A stretch of DNA of 32,646 bases from Myxococcales bacterium. Its GTDB lineage: Bacteria; Myxococcota_A; Polyangia; Polyangiales; Houyiibacteriaceae. Made by a program: the position numbers and the translations under genes. Location of the stretch: positions 1 to 32,646 of the forward strand of contig JAAYBZ010000063.1 of assembly GCA_012744445.1 (NCBI GenBank), in the 5' to 3' direction. Below, in pieces: positions 6,887 to 17,207 of this stretch; the stretch's first letter is position 1, and each line of letters begins with the position of its first letter. Under the pieces are notes generated by a model that did no database searches, was not told the DNA's origin, and worked only from the letters and a program-made list of their open reading frames with translations.

Positions 6887-9800
6887 TCAGTCGTCGATGT
6901 TGGTGTCGAGGCCGAAGAGCTCGTCGTCGTAGCGCGGGCTCTCGAGGATCTCGCCGTTGGGCCCGTCGCGGCGGATGACGAGGAGCTCCTGCGTCGTCGC
7001 GTCGCCGTGCTCGCGCACGAAGACCGTGACGTAGTTGATCCCGTCGTGGAGCGGGACGGTGGCCTTGAAGCGCACGTCGTCGGTGGGCTTGCCGTTGCCG
7101 AAGCTCTGGTAGAAGACCTTGTTGGCGCCGGCGAAGACGTAGACGTCGCGCACGCCGCTCTCGTCGGTGGCCTGCCCCTCGATCACGATGCGGTCGTTCC
7201 GCGTGACGAGCGACTCGACGTGAACGCGGACCCGCGGCGGCACGTTCTGGAAGACGGGCTCGATGGGCCCCGCCTCGCCCGTGCCCACGGCGCTCGCCTC
7301 GACCCACGCGGGCTGCCCCTCGGGGAGCCGCACCTGGACGAAGCCGTCGATCTCGCGGAGCGCCTCGACCGAGGCCCCGCGCGGGGCGTTCGCCACGATC
7401 TCGGCGTCGGCGTCGGGCGACTCGCGGAAGACCGCGCCGGGCACGAGCTGCACGCGGCGGACGCGGCGCTCGGGCGCCTGGAGGGCGGGCGCCACGGGGA
7501 TGCGCTTCTCCTGGCTGAAGCCGTGGCGGAGCTCGGTGTCGTAGACGGAGACCTCGAGCTTCACCTCGTTGCGGCTGAAGTCCTTGAGCACCTCGAAGCC
7601 GAAGCGCACCACGCGCTCCTCGCCGGGCGCGAGCGAGTCGAACTCGAAGCGGCCGTCGTGGAGGAGGATGCCCTTGCCGTTCTCCTTGCCCGTCTGCGAG
7701 CGGAGCGTGGCGTAGGTCTTGTAGGCCGGGCCGTCGCCCACGTTCTTCACGCGGAGGTAGAGGTTGCCGCGCTCGCCGCGCTGGAGGCGCCCGTCGCCGT
7801 TGCCCTCGTGATCGTCGCCGAAGTGGAGCGACCACGCGAAGATCGGCCGGGGGAGGGGCTGGATCTGCGTCCGCACGAAGACCGGCTCGGGGGCGTTCCC
7901 GTGCTCGTCCTCGAAGCGGATCTCGATGCCGTCGGCGCGCGCCGGCGTCCCGCGGGGCACGCGGCACGCGCGCTTCGGGCCCTCGCCCTCGCACACGCCG
8001 AGGGGGGCGGTCCACTCGCGCGTCTCGCCGGGCATGAGCTTGCCGAAGACGAGCTCGCGGTTGTGGAAGAGGCGGTTCTCGCTCTTGGTCACGGCGCGGA
8101 GCCGGTAGAGCGGGGCGTCGCCCGTGTTGGTCACGCGCACGGTGAGCTGGATGGGCTCGCCGGCCGTGACGCGGTTCTCCTCGCGATCGGTGAAGGCCTC
8201 CACGGCGACGGTGGTCTTGCCCGCGTTCTCGCCGACGCTCCAGTCGACGCCGAGCTTCTTGAGCTCGGCGACGGCGCGCGCGAGCTCCTTCTCGCGGGCG
8301 GTCTCGATGACGGGCCCCGCCTCCTTGAGCATCTTCCGCCGGTCGGCGCTCGTGACGCGCGAGAGGAGGCGCACGGAGAAGTCGGTGAGGAACTCCACCT
8401 CGTCCTCGTTCTCGGCCGCCTCCTCGGGCGCGGCCTCCTCGAGGCGGCGCCGCGTCTCGCGGTCGAGGTAGTAGCGGAGGACGACGGTGGACTCGGTGGG
8501 CAGGAGCGCCGCCGCGTGCGTGAGGTGCTGCTTGAGGTCGGCCTCGCGGAAGGCCGTGTCGTCGACCATGAGGTCCATGCGCTCGAGGTCGACCGTCATG
8601 GGCTCGATGGCGATGTCGGGCACGATGCCGACGCCCTGGATCGAGACGTCGCCGGGCGTGAGGTATTGCGCCACGGTGAGCTTGAGGGCGGAGCCGTCCT
8701 GGAGGTTGAAGAGGACCTGCACCGAGCCCTTGCCGAAGCTCCGCTGACCGATGACGAGCGCCCGATCGTGGTTCTGGAGCGCGCCCGCCACGATCTCGCT
8801 CGCCGAGGCGCTCGAGCCGTTGATGAGCACGATCATCGGGTAATTGGGCTCGGTGCCGCGCTCGTGGGCCTCCTTGCTGTCGCGCTCGCGCGGATCCTGC
8901 GAGGAGGTGGCCACGATGGTGCCGCTCGGGAGGAAGGTGTCGGCGACCTTCACGGCCTGATCGAGGAGGCCGCCCGGGTTGTCCCGGAGGTCGAGCACGA
9001 GCGCCTTCATCTTCTGCTCGTGGAGCTTGGCGAGGGCCTCACGGAGATCGGCCGTGGTGTTGCCCTGGAAGTTGCTGATCTTCACGTAGCCCACGTTGGA
9101 CGCGAGCATCCGGCTCTCGACCGACTTGATGCTGATGATGGCGCGCGTGAGCGTGTACTTCTTCTTCTTGGAGTAGGTCCCGTTGGGCTGCTTGCGCGAG
9201 ATCCAGACGTCGACCTTGGAGCCCTCTTCGCCGCGGAGGCGATCGACGGCCTCGGTGAGGGGCATGTTGAGCGTGGACTCGTCGTCGATCTGCACGATGC
9301 GGTCGCCCTTGAGGAGGCCGGCGCGCGAGGCCGGCGTGTTCTCGATGGGGCGGATGATGGTGAGGTGGCCATCGCGGATGGAGATGACGATGCCGAGGCC
9401 GCCGAAGTGCCCGCTCGTGCTGGCCTGCATCTCCTTGAAGACCTCGGGCGAGAGCAGGACCGTGTGCGGGTCGAGCGTGCGGAGCATCCCGTTGATGGTC
9501 GCGTACTCGACGTCCCGGAGATCGATGTCGGGCTCTTTGACGAGCTCGGGCTGGAGGAACTCGAAGATCTCGCGGAAACGCTCGGTGAGGGCCCAGGGGC
9601 TCGTCACCTTGGCCACGTCGAAGCGCCGCTTATGCTCGTTGACCTGGATGGTGAGGTGATCGTCTCCGTCCTCGTAACGGACGATGACGGGGGCCACGAC
9701 CCGCTGGAGGCTGGTGAGGCCGCCGAGGAGCATCCGCTTGTAGTCGATGCGCTCGGGCTCGACGTAGCGGCTCTTCACCTCGAAGACGGTCCGCTGGAGC

Positions 9801-9973
9801 GCGCTCAGCCGGGAGAGGTCGTAGGCCTCGCGCTGCTTCGCGGCTTGGGCTCGCGAGGAGCCGTCGATGTTCACGTCGAGGCCGTTGGGCTCGCGACCGA
9901 ACGTCATGAAGAGCGCGAGCGCGAGCACCGTGGCGTAGACGAGCGCGAAGGCGGAGCGTTTCTTTAGTTTCAT
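6887..9973 (-). CDS. Very large S41 family C-terminal processing (tail-specific) peptidase with long C-terminal extension
   Basis: This 1028-residue serine peptidase is more than twice the usual CtpA/Prc length (about 400-700). An N-terminal signal anchor spans about residues 7-24. A PDZ domain lies near 190-260 with GGLGIVISI and ASRAGLLKGDRIVQIDDE. The S41 core follows with LVLDLRDNPGGLLDQAV. The catalytic Ser390 is in NGSSASASEI and Lys415 in RSFGKGSVQ; their 25-residue separation matches the D1-processing peptidase Ser/Lys dyad. After about 460 comes a helical, acidic region, then immunoglobulin-like beta segments around 600-830 resembling CARDB domains, an SH3-like module near 840-895, and a further beta domain ending in an acidic tail. 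It resembles the myxobacterial MXAN_5808-type peptidases, from memory. The ATG at 9973 precedes MKLKKRSAF; the longer upstream frame overlaps the divergent CCA gene and was not used. Confidence 0.9.
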   Translation of the reverse strand: MKLKKRSAFALVYATVLALALFMTFGREPNGLDVNIDGSSRAQAAKQREAYDLSRLSALQRTVFEVKSRYVEPERIDYKRMLLGGLTSLQRVVAPVIVRYEDGDDHLTIQVNEHKRRFDVAKVTSPWALTERFREIFEFLQPELVKEPDIDLRDVEYATINGMLRTLDPHTVLLSPEVFKEMQASTSGHFGGLGIVISIRDGHLTIIRPIENTPASRAGLLKGDRIVQIDDESTLNMPLTEAVDRLRGEEGSKVDVWISRKQPNGTYSKKKKYTLTRAIISIKSVESRMLASNVGYVKISNFQGNTTADLREALAKLHEQKMKALVLDLRDNPGGLLDQAVKVADTFLPSGTIVATSSQDPRERDSKEAHERGTEPNYPMIVLINGSSASASEIVAGALQNHDRALVIGQRSFGKGSVQVLFNLQDGSALKLTVAQYLTPGDVSIQGVGIVPDIAIEPMTVDLERMDLMVDDTAFREADLKQHLTHAAALLPTESTVVLRYYLDRETRRRLEEAAPEEAAENEDEVEFLTDFSVRLLSRVTSADRRKMLKEAGPVIETAREKELARAVAELKKLGVDWSVGENAGKTTVAVEAFTDREENRVTAGEPIQLTVRVTNTGDAPLYRLRAVTKSENRLFHNRELVFGKLMPGETREWTAPLGVCEGEGPKRACRVPRGTPARADGIEIRFEDEHGNAPEPVFVRTQIQPLPRPIFAWSLHFGDDHEGNGDGRLQRGERGNLYLRVKNVGDGPAYKTYATLRSQTGKENGKGILLHDGRFEFDSLAPGEERVVRFGFEVLKDFSRNEVKLEVSVYDTELRHGFSQEKRIPVAPALQAPERRVRRVQLVPGAVFRESPDADAEIVANAPRGASVEALREIDGFVQVRLPEGQPAWVEASAVGTGEAGPIEPVFQNVPPRVRVHVESLVTRNDRIVIEGQATDESGVRDVYVFAGANKVFYQSFGNGKPTDDVRFKATVPLHDGINYVTVFVREHGDATTQELLVIRRDGPNGEILESPRYDDELFGLDTNIDD

Positions 9974-10078
9974 CGCATCGTTGGAGGGCGTCGCCTCGAT
10001 TCTCGGAGCATAGCCAGCCGTGGGCCCCGCGGCTACGGTCGCTGGATCCCCACGCGGACCTTGTGTATGGAGCGGGCC

Positions 10079-11389
10079 ATGCCTCCTTCGCTGCGCGCGT
10101 CCTTCCCACGCGACGTCCTCCAGCTCTGCGACGAATTCCGAGCGAAAGGGGCGCGCGTGTGGATCGTCGGGGGCGGTGTGCGCGATCTCCTCCTCGGGAG
10201 GGAGGCTTACGACTTCGATCTCGCCACCGACGCCCGCCCCGAGCGGGTGGTGAAGATGTTCAAGCGCACGATCCCCACCGGGATCGCCCACGGGACGGTG
10301 ACGGTGCTCTTCCGGGGGCGCGGCTACGAGGTCACGACCCTCCGCGGCGAGGAGGGCTACGCCGACGGCCGCCGTCCCGATCACGTGGAGTACGTGGACG
10401 ACGTCGAGGACGACCTCGCGCGGCGCGACTTCACGGTGAACGCCATCGCCTACGATCCGGCCGCGGACGCGCTCATCGACCCCTTTGGCGGGCTCGAGGA
10501 CCTCGAGGCCCGGCGTCTCCGCGCGGTGGGCGATCCGCTCGCCCGCTTCCGCGAGGACGGCCTGCGCATCCTCCGCGGGGCCCGCTTCGCCGCCACGCTC
10601 GAATTCGACCTCGATCCCGAGACCGAGGCGGCCTTCGGGCCCTCGCTCGACGTCTACGCCAAGGTGAGCCGCGAGCGGATCCGCGACGAGTGGGTCAAGG
10701 CCTTCAAGGCGAGGGAGCCCTCGCGCGCCTTCGAGGTGATGGCGCGGACGGGGATCCTCCGCGTGACCTCCGAGGTCCTCGGGCGCTTCGCCGAGGAGCG
10801 CCCGGAGGACTTCACCCGAGCCCTCCGGGCGATGGACGCCTGCCCGCGCGATCCGAGCCTCCGCCTCGCCGCGCTCCTCGCCCTTTCCGTCGCCGACGAC
10901 CAGGGCCGCGCCTCGCCGGAGGCGAGCGCCGCGTTCGCCGAGGACTTCGTGAAGGAGCTGCGGGGCACGCGCGAGGAGCGGGCGCGGATCCCGCGCTGGA
11001 TCGTCGGCGCGAGCGCGCTCCCTCCGGCGGACGACCCCGTGGCCGTGCGCCGCTTCGTCCAGCGGATCGGCCGGGAGGACCTCGATCCCGCCCTCACGCT
11101 CGCCGAGGTCTTCGCCGAGGACGAGGCCGCGCGGCGGCGGGTCGTCGAGGTGCGCGAGACCACGCGCCGCGAGCTCGAGGCCGGCATGGCCGTCGAGACG
11201 CGCGACCTGGCGGTGAAGGGCAGCGACGTGATCGCGGCCCTCGGGACCGGGCCGGGGAAGCACGTCGGTGTGCTGCTCTCGATGCTCCTCGACGAGGTCA
11301 CCCTCGATCCCTCGAAGAATCGGCCCGAGGCGCTCCTCGCCATCGCGCGCGAGCTCGAGCCCAGGGCGCGCGAGCTCGCGGCGAAATGA
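10079..11389 (+). CDS. cca: CCA tRNA nucleotidyltransferase / poly(A) polymerase family protein
   Basis: This class II nucleotidyltransferase of 436 residues most likely adds or repairs the CCA end of tRNA. The head has VGGGVRDLLLG (about 30-40) and the metal-binding DFD (Asp45, Asp47) in EAYDFDLATDA, then IPTGIAHGTVTV, the RRDFTVNAIAYDP motif, DPFGGLEDL and FREDGLRILRGARFAA. The C-terminal third is helical and ends in the PGKHVG...EALLAIA pattern of the tRNA-binding tail. A region in which some relatives have an HD phosphohydrolase motif reads ALLALSVADDQ here, so no HD activity is expected. I chose the ATG at 10079 because TGGAG lies 6 bases before it; starts at 10061 (TTG) and 10067 (ATG) are in frame. 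Poly(A) polymerase (PcnB) cannot be excluded. The stop overlaps the next gene as ATGA. Confidence 0.85.
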   Translation: MPPSLRASFPRDVLQLCDEFRAKGARVWIVGGGVRDLLLGREAYDFDLATDARPERVVKMFKRTIPTGIAHGTVTVLFRGRGYEVTTLRGEEGYADGRRPDHVEYVDDVEDDLARRDFTVNAIAYDPAADALIDPFGGLEDLEARRLRAVGDPLARFREDGLRILRGARFAATLEFDLDPETEAAFGPSLDVYAKVSRERIRDEWVKAFKAREPSRAFEVMARTGILRVTSEVLGRFAEERPEDFTRALRAMDACPRDPSLRLAALLALSVADDQGRASPEASAAFAEDFVKELRGTREERARIPRWIVGASALPPADDPVAVRRFVQRIGREDLDPALTLAEVFAEDEAARRRVVEVRETTRRELEAGMAVETRDLAVKGSDVIAALGTGPGKHVGVLLSMLLDEVTLDPSKNRPEALLAIARELEPRARELAAK

Positions 11390-12108
11390 GCTTCGTCGAC
11401 CTGCATTCGCACGTGATCCCGGCCGTCGACGACGGCGTGAAGACCCTCGACGACGCCCGCGCGCTTCTCCGGGGGCTCCGTTCCCTCGGCTTTGCGCACG
11501 TGGTCGCCACGCCCCACATCCGCACGGCGCTCTTCGAGAACGAGCCCGCGGCGCTCCGGCGCGCGTTCGACGCGCTCGTCGCGGCGCTCGGCGACGACGA
11601 CGCGCTCCCCTCGCTCGGCCTCGCCGCCGAGCACCACGTCGACGACGTGGTCTTCGAAAAGCTCGCGGCGGGCGACGGGCTCCCCTATCCGGGCGGGCGG
11701 GCGGCGCTGGTCGAGCTGCCCGAGACGCGCTTTCCGCTCGGCATCGACGGGCGCTTCTTCGACCTGATGGTGCGCGGCGTCCGCCCCGTCGTCGCGCACC
11801 CCGAACGCTACGCGCCGCTCTTCCGCGGGAGCGAGCCGCTCGCCACCTGGGTCTCGCGAGGCGTCGGGGCGCAGCTCGATCTCATGTCGCTCGTGGGGCG
11901 CTACGGGAAGAACCAACAGCGCGCGGCCGAGCGGATGCTCGACCAGGGGCTCTACCTCGTGGCGGCGAGCGACGCGCACAAGCCCGAGCACCTGCCGCTC
12001 GTGGAAGCCGGGCTCCTCGCCCTCGAGCGGCGCGTCGGGGCGAGCGGCGCGCGCGCGCTCCTCGTGGACGGCCCGCGAGCGCTGCTCGGCGAGGACGCGG
12101 CGCTGTAA
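11386..12108 (+). CDS. CpsB/YwqE-like PHP-domain phosphatase
   Basis: This 240-residue PHP-fold metal-dependent hydrolase resembles the CpsB/CapC protein-tyrosine phosphatases that control capsule or exopolysaccharide kinases. Metal ligands are visible in DLHSHVIPAVDDG (His7, His9), VVATPHI, AAEHHVD, VVAHPERY and VAASDAHK, in the order expected for the family. There is no signal peptide, so it is cytoplasmic. Its ATG overlaps the CCA gene stop (ATGA), so the two are probably co-translated. No tyrosine kinase or polysaccharide gene lies in the window, so the substrate is not evident; another PHP phosphoesterase role is possible. Confidence 0.8.
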   Translation: MSFVDLHSHVIPAVDDGVKTLDDARALLRGLRSLGFAHVVATPHIRTALFENEPAALRRAFDALVAALGDDDALPSLGLAAEHHVDDVVFEKLAAGDGLPYPGGRAALVELPETRFPLGIDGRFFDLMVRGVRPVVAHPERYAPLFRGSEPLATWVSRGVGAQLDLMSLVGRYGKNQQRAAERMLDQGLYLVAASDAHKPEHLPLVEAGLLALERRVGASGARALLVDGPRALLGEDAAL

Positions 12109-12146
12109 CGCGCGCTCGCGTCCGTGGTATTCCTGGCGCTCCACAC

Positions 12147-13217
12147 GTGACCCGGCCTTCGCTCCGACTCCTCCGCGCGATCCTGCCGCGCCTCTTGCTG
12201 TCCATCGCGCTCGCGCTCCTCTTCGTGTGGATCGTCCGTCAGGGCGGGCTCCCGCTCATCCCCCCGCGCTCCTCCTTCGACGCGCTCGCGTGGTGGGCGC
12301 TGCCGATCTACTTCGTCACGCTGGTGCTCACGCACCTCTTCCGGGCCACGCGCTTCCGCTTCCTGATCCGCCCGGTGAAGCAGCTCCCGCTGCGCGACGT
12401 CATCGCGCTCAACTGGGTCGGCTTCTTCGCCATCTTCGCGTTCCCGCTCCGGCTCGGCGAGATGGCGCGGCCGATGCTCACCAAGCTCCGCCACGGCATC
12501 TCGGCCTCGGCCGGGCTCGGCACCGTGGCCGTCGAGCGCGTCTTCGACGGGCTCCTCACGAGCTTCTGCGTGGCCTACGGGCTCTTCGTCTTGCCCACGA
12601 GGCCGCCCGAAACGGCCGTCGAGCGAGCGCTCCCCGGCTACGGGCTCCTCGCGCTCCTCGTCTTCGGCGGGGCCTTCCTCGCCGTCTTCTTCTTCCTCTG
12701 GCAGCGGGAGCGGGCCACGCGGCTCACCCAGGCCGTGCTCGGCCTCGTCTCGCCCAAGCTCGCCGCGTTCGTCGCGAGCAAGGTCGACGCCGTGGCCGAG
12801 GGCCTGCGCTCGGTCCAGAGCGCGCGGCTCCTCTCGCTCTTCACCCTCGAGACGCTCGCCTATTGGGGCGTGAACGCGCTCGGGATGTGGCTCCTCGCGC
12901 GCGGCTGCGGGCTCCCGCTCTCCCTCGGCCAGGTGGTGGGCGTGATGGGCATCATGGCCATCGGCATCCTCCTGCCGGCCGGGCCGGGCCTCTTCGGCGC
13001 CTTCCAGCTCTCGGCGGCGCTCGGCCTCTCGCTCTACCTCCCGCAGGAGCTCGTGCAGCACGAGGGCGCGCTCTTCATCTTCTTGCTCTACGCGGTGCAG
13101 GCGAGCTTCATCACCGTGGCCGGGCTCGTCCCGCTCTACGCCATGGACCTCGAGCTCTCCTCGCTCGTGGGCCCCGCGGCGCAGAAGGCCACCAGCGGCT
13201 CAGCCGACGTCCTCTAG
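12147..13217 (+). CDS. Flippase-like / lysylphosphatidylglycerol synthase transmembrane-domain protein
   Basis: This 356-residue polytopic inner-membrane protein has roughly seven or eight hydrophobic segments, beginning at residues 8-25 (LLRAILPRLLLSIALALLF). It carries the conserved signs of the UPF0104/AglD2-type family: FPLRLGEMARP, a TVAVERVFDGL motif, and a GLFGAFQ segment near the end. Members are proposed to move lipid-linked intermediates or to form the membrane part of LPG synthases. There is no C-terminal catalytic domain here, so no aminoacyl-transfer activity is implied. The start is GTG, 38 bp after the PHP gene, with no clear ribosome site. Its last 18 bp overlap the convergent menE. 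Confidence 0.8.
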   Translation: MTRPSLRLLRAILPRLLLSIALALLFVWIVRQGGLPLIPPRSSFDALAWWALPIYFVTLVLTHLFRATRFRFLIRPVKQLPLRDVIALNWVGFFAIFAFPLRLGEMARPMLTKLRHGISASAGLGTVAVERVFDGLLTSFCVAYGLFVLPTRPPETAVERALPGYGLLALLVFGGAFLAVFFFLWQRERATRLTQAVLGLVSPKLAAFVASKVDAVAEGLRSVQSARLLSLFTLETLAYWGVNALGMWLLARGCGLPLSLGQVVGVMGIMAIGILLPAGPGLFGAFQLSAALGLSLYLPQELVQHEGALFIFLLYAVQASFITVAGLVPLYAMDLELSSLVGPAAQKATSGSADVL

Positions 13218-14552
13218 GCGCGGCGTGGCGAGGCGCGCGGTCGCGTCGCGATCGAGCTTGCCCACGGCGTTGGTGGCGAGGGCGTCCACCACGGCCACCT
13301 TCCGCGGCAGCTTGAAGGGCGCGAGCGCCTCGCGGAGCGTCGCGACGATCGCGCGCGGCGAGGGCGCGCCGGGCTCGAGCACGAGGGCGGCGGCGACGCG
13401 CTGGCCCCAGGTGTCGTCGTCCACGCCGAAGACGCACGCGGCGCGCACCCCGGGGATGCGCTCGAGCGCGGCCTCGACCTCGGCCGGATAGACGTTCTCG
13501 CCGCCCGTCACCACGAGGTCACGGCGCCGGGCGAGGATGTGGAGGCGACCGGCCTCGTCGAAGCGCCCGAGATCGCCCGTCTCGAAGAAGCCCTCGTCGT
13601 CGAAGGGAGAGGGGAGCCCGAGGTAGCCGTCGAAGAGGTTCGGGCCGCGGACGCGGATCTCGCCGGCGGGGCCGAGGCGCACCTCCACCGAAGGCAGCGG
13701 CTCGCCGGCTCCGTCGGCTTGGCCGCGGACGGGGGCGCGGGCCGTGGTCACCTGCGAGCAGGCCTCGGTGAGGCCGTAGGTGGTGTGGATCGGCAGGCCC
13801 CGGGAGAGCGCCCGATCGAGCACGCGCGCGGGGCAGGCCGCGCCGCCGAGGAGGATGGCGCGGAGCGTGCCGCGCTCGAGCCCGAGGTCGAGCAGCCGAT
13901 CGAGCATCGTCGGGACGAGCGAGACGTAGGCGGGCCGCCACGCGGCGATCGCGTCCATCGCGCGCGAGGCCTCGAAGGGCGCGGCGAGGGCGATGGACGA
14001 GCCCGCGAGGAGCGAGCGGATCACGATCGATAACCCGCCGACGTGCGCGATGGGCATCACGAGGAGCCAGCGATCGCCCGGGGCGAGCGGGAGGCGCGTG
14101 GCGCTCGCCTCGGCCGAGGCGACGAAGGCGCGGCGCGAGAGCACGGCGGCCTTGGGCGCGCCCGAGGTCCCCGAGGTGTGGAGGATGGCGAGGGTGCCTC
14201 GCGATGCCTCGGGGGGCGCGGCCTCGCCCCGCGTCGCGAGGCTTCCGTCGGCGTCGACGAGGAGCGCGGGGCGCGTCCGCTCGAGGGCGGCGGCGCGCTC
14301 GGCGGGCGTCCAGCGCGGGTGGATCATCACGATGGCCGCGCCGAGCTCGAGGGCCGCGAGCACGTCGATCACGCGCGCGCGCGTCGCCTCGCCCACGATG
14401 GCGACGCGCGACCCTTCGGCGAGGCCAGCCGCCCGGAGCTCGCCGAGGCGCGCACGAACGCGAGCGGCGAGCTCGGCATAGGAGAGCGATCCCGCTTCGT
14501 CGACGAGGGCCTCGTCGAGGACGCCCGCACGCGCGAGGACGGAGAGCGTCAT
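13200..14552 (-). CDS. menE: o-Succinylbenzoate-CoA ligase
   Basis: This 450-residue member of the acyl-adenylate family activates o-succinylbenzoate with ATP and CoA in menaquinone synthesis. The P-loop-like LHTSGTSGAPKAAVLSR is at about 124-140, then HVGGLSI, TTYGLTEACSQVTT, and the hinge FFETGDLGRFDEAGRLHILARR with DLVVTGGENVYPAEVE. The C-terminal catalytic lysine is in NAVGKLDRD. The family has many similar ligases; the assignment rests on the position at the end of the men operon and the short MenE-like length. It overlaps menC by ATGA and its 3' end overlaps the convergent flippase-like gene by 18 bp. Confidence 0.92.
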   Translation of the reverse strand: MTLSVLARAGVLDEALVDEAGSLSYAELAARVRARLGELRAAGLAEGSRVAIVGEATRARVIDVLAALELGAAIVMIHPRWTPAERAAALERTRPALLVDADGSLATRGEAAPPEASRGTLAILHTSGTSGAPKAAVLSRRAFVASAEASATRLPLAPGDRWLLVMPIAHVGGLSIVIRSLLAGSSIALAAPFEASRAMDAIAAWRPAYVSLVPTMLDRLLDLGLERGTLRAILLGGAACPARVLDRALSRGLPIHTTYGLTEACSQVTTARAPVRGQADGAGEPLPSVEVRLGPAGEIRVRGPNLFDGYLGLPSPFDDEGFFETGDLGRFDEAGRLHILARRRDLVVTGGENVYPAEVEAALERIPGVRAACVFGVDDDTWGQRVAAALVLEPGAPSPRAIVATLREALAPFKLPRKVAVVDALATNAVGKLDRDATARLATPRLEDVG

Positions 14553-15555
14553 CCGAGCCCCTCCGCGCGGCGGACGTCGGCGACGGGCCCGCCGAGGCCG
14601 ACGGGGAGCGCGACGCGCGCGCCGTCCTCATCCGTCCAGGCGTCGAGCCCGGCGTAGGGGAAGAGCCCGTGCGCGCCCTCCGGATCCAGCGCGAGCGCGA
14701 GGTGGACGAGCATCGCGAAGGCGCGGGGCGGCTCGAAGAGGTGCCCGACGACCACGCGCCCGCCCTCGCGCTCCACCTCGCGGCCGAGCGAGAGCGACGC
14801 CGAGACGCCGAGGCGGGTCGGCTTGAGCACGAGCGCCTCGGCCTTGCCGCGGGCGACGGCCTCGAGGGCGAGCGAGGGCGCGCGATCGACGCTCTCGTCG
14901 AGGGCGACGCGGCAGGGCAGGGGCGGCGCTTCGAGCAGCCGCTCCACCGAGAACGGCTCCTCGACGTAGTCGACGCCGATCTCGGCGAGCACCTCGAGGA
15001 GCGGATGCCGCGCGTCACCGAGCGCGCCGTTCGCGTCGGCGCGGAGGATGCGCGAAGGCCCGAGCTCCGCGCGGAGGCGGAAGAGGAGCGCGGCCTCGTC
15101 CCGCGCGCGCCCGGGGCGGCCGATCTTCACCTTCACGCCGGGCGCGCCGGCCTCGATCATGCGGAGCGCGTCCTCCACCCCCGTCTCGATCGAGTCGACC
15201 AGCCCCACGGCGCGGAGCTCGCGCGCGTTCGCGCCGAGGAGCGCCGCCACCGGGCAGCCCTTCTGCTTGCCCTCGCGGTCCAGGAGCGCGGCCTCCACGG
15301 CGAAGCGGGCAGAGGGAGGGGCGAGCTCCGGTATCGAGCTCGACGCGCCGTCGAGGCGGAGCCCTCTGAGCGCGGCGGCGACCTCTTCGAGCGTCTCGGC
15401 GGAGAACCCCGGGAGCGGGGCGGCCTCGGCCTCACCCTTTTCGCCGCCGCCCTCGATCGACACGGCGAGGGCGCGCCTCGCCTGGACGCTCCCCTTGGCG
15501 CTTTCCCTCGGCCGCGGAAGCTCGACGGCGAGGTTCCGGAGCGCGAGGCGGAGGC

Positions 15556-15559
<4 letters not shown>
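14549..15559 (-). CDS. menC: o-Succinylbenzoate synthase
   Basis: This 336-residue enolase-superfamily enzyme dehydrates SHCHC to o-succinylbenzoate. The catalytic KxK lysines lie in VKVKIGRPG, the metal ligands in [13 protein letters not shown] and DESVDR, and the second lysine in LVLKPTRLG; the GHLFEPPRA stretch follows. The start is GTG, overlapping the menA stop as GTGA; a much longer in-frame extension upstream runs into menA and is rejected. The divergent N-terminus fits OSBS enzymes, which vary more than other enolase relatives. Confidence 0.92.
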
Positions 15560-16463
<904 letters not shown>

Positions 16464-16467
<4 letters not shown>

Positions 16468-17207
16468 GCTTCGTCCTCCGTGAGGATGGCGGCCAGCTCG
16501 GCGGGCCGCTCGAGGGTGAGATCGTGGCCCGCGCCTTCGAAGGTGACGAGCCGGGCGCGGGGGAGGTGCGCGAGGAGCTCTTCGGCGTGGTCGAGGAAGG
16601 CCTCGTCGCGCTCGCCCACGGCGAGGGTGACGGGCACGAGCACGTCGCCGAGCTCGTCGCGGAGATCGGGCATGCAGGCGAGCCCGAGCGTGCGGAGACA
16701 CGCCGCGAGGCCGCGGGGATCGTGCATGAGACGCTCGCGGCGGCGCTTCTCGCGGAGCGAAAGGGGCAGGGCGCGCTGCGTGGAGAAGAGCGGGAGCGCC
16801 TCCCAATCGTCCACGAAGGCCTCGAGCGATTCCGTCTCGAGCCGCTTCGCGAGGTCCTCGTCGCGCGCCCGTCGTGCCTCGCGCTCGGCGCCGTGGGGAG
16901 GGAGCCGACCGCCGACGAGGGTGGCGCCCTCGCACTCGAGCTCGGGGTGCCTCGCGAGGAGCGAGAGGGCCACGCGCGCGCCCATCGAATAGCCGACGAG
17001 GTGCGCGCCGGGGCCGACCTCGCGGAGGATCGCGTCGGCGATGCGCGCGACCTCCGCGTCCCAGCACGTGGCCTCGGACGGCGCGCCGCGGTGGCCGACG
17101 AAGATCGGGCGGACGACGCGGCGCCCCTCGGGGAGGTGCTCGACGAGCGCGTCGAAGCTCGAGGGCGCGCCGAGGAAGCCGTGGAGGAGCACCCAGGGCG
17201 AGCTCAT
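16464..17207 (-). CDS. menH: 2-Succinyl-6-hydroxy-2,4-cyclohexadiene-1-carboxylate synthase
   Basis: This 247-residue alpha/beta-hydrolase eliminates pyruvate from SEPHCHC, the MenD product. The oxyanion region is [12 protein letters not shown] (7-18), the nucleophile is the Ser of [11 protein letters not shown], the acid is in VGERDEAF and the histidine in [11 protein letters not shown]. The fold alone is common; assignment to MenH relies on its place between menD and menA and on the GYSMGAR motif typical of MenH. The ATG overlaps the menD stop (ATGA). Confidence 0.92.

Noticed and set aside
7007-9967. A 986-codon plus-strand reading frame antisense to the S41 peptidase
   Set aside because: The translation is a monotonous Glu/Val/Leu/Arg/Ala/His/Asp mix with no domain, typical of the reverse of a GC-rich gene. 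The minus-strand gene has catalytic motifs.
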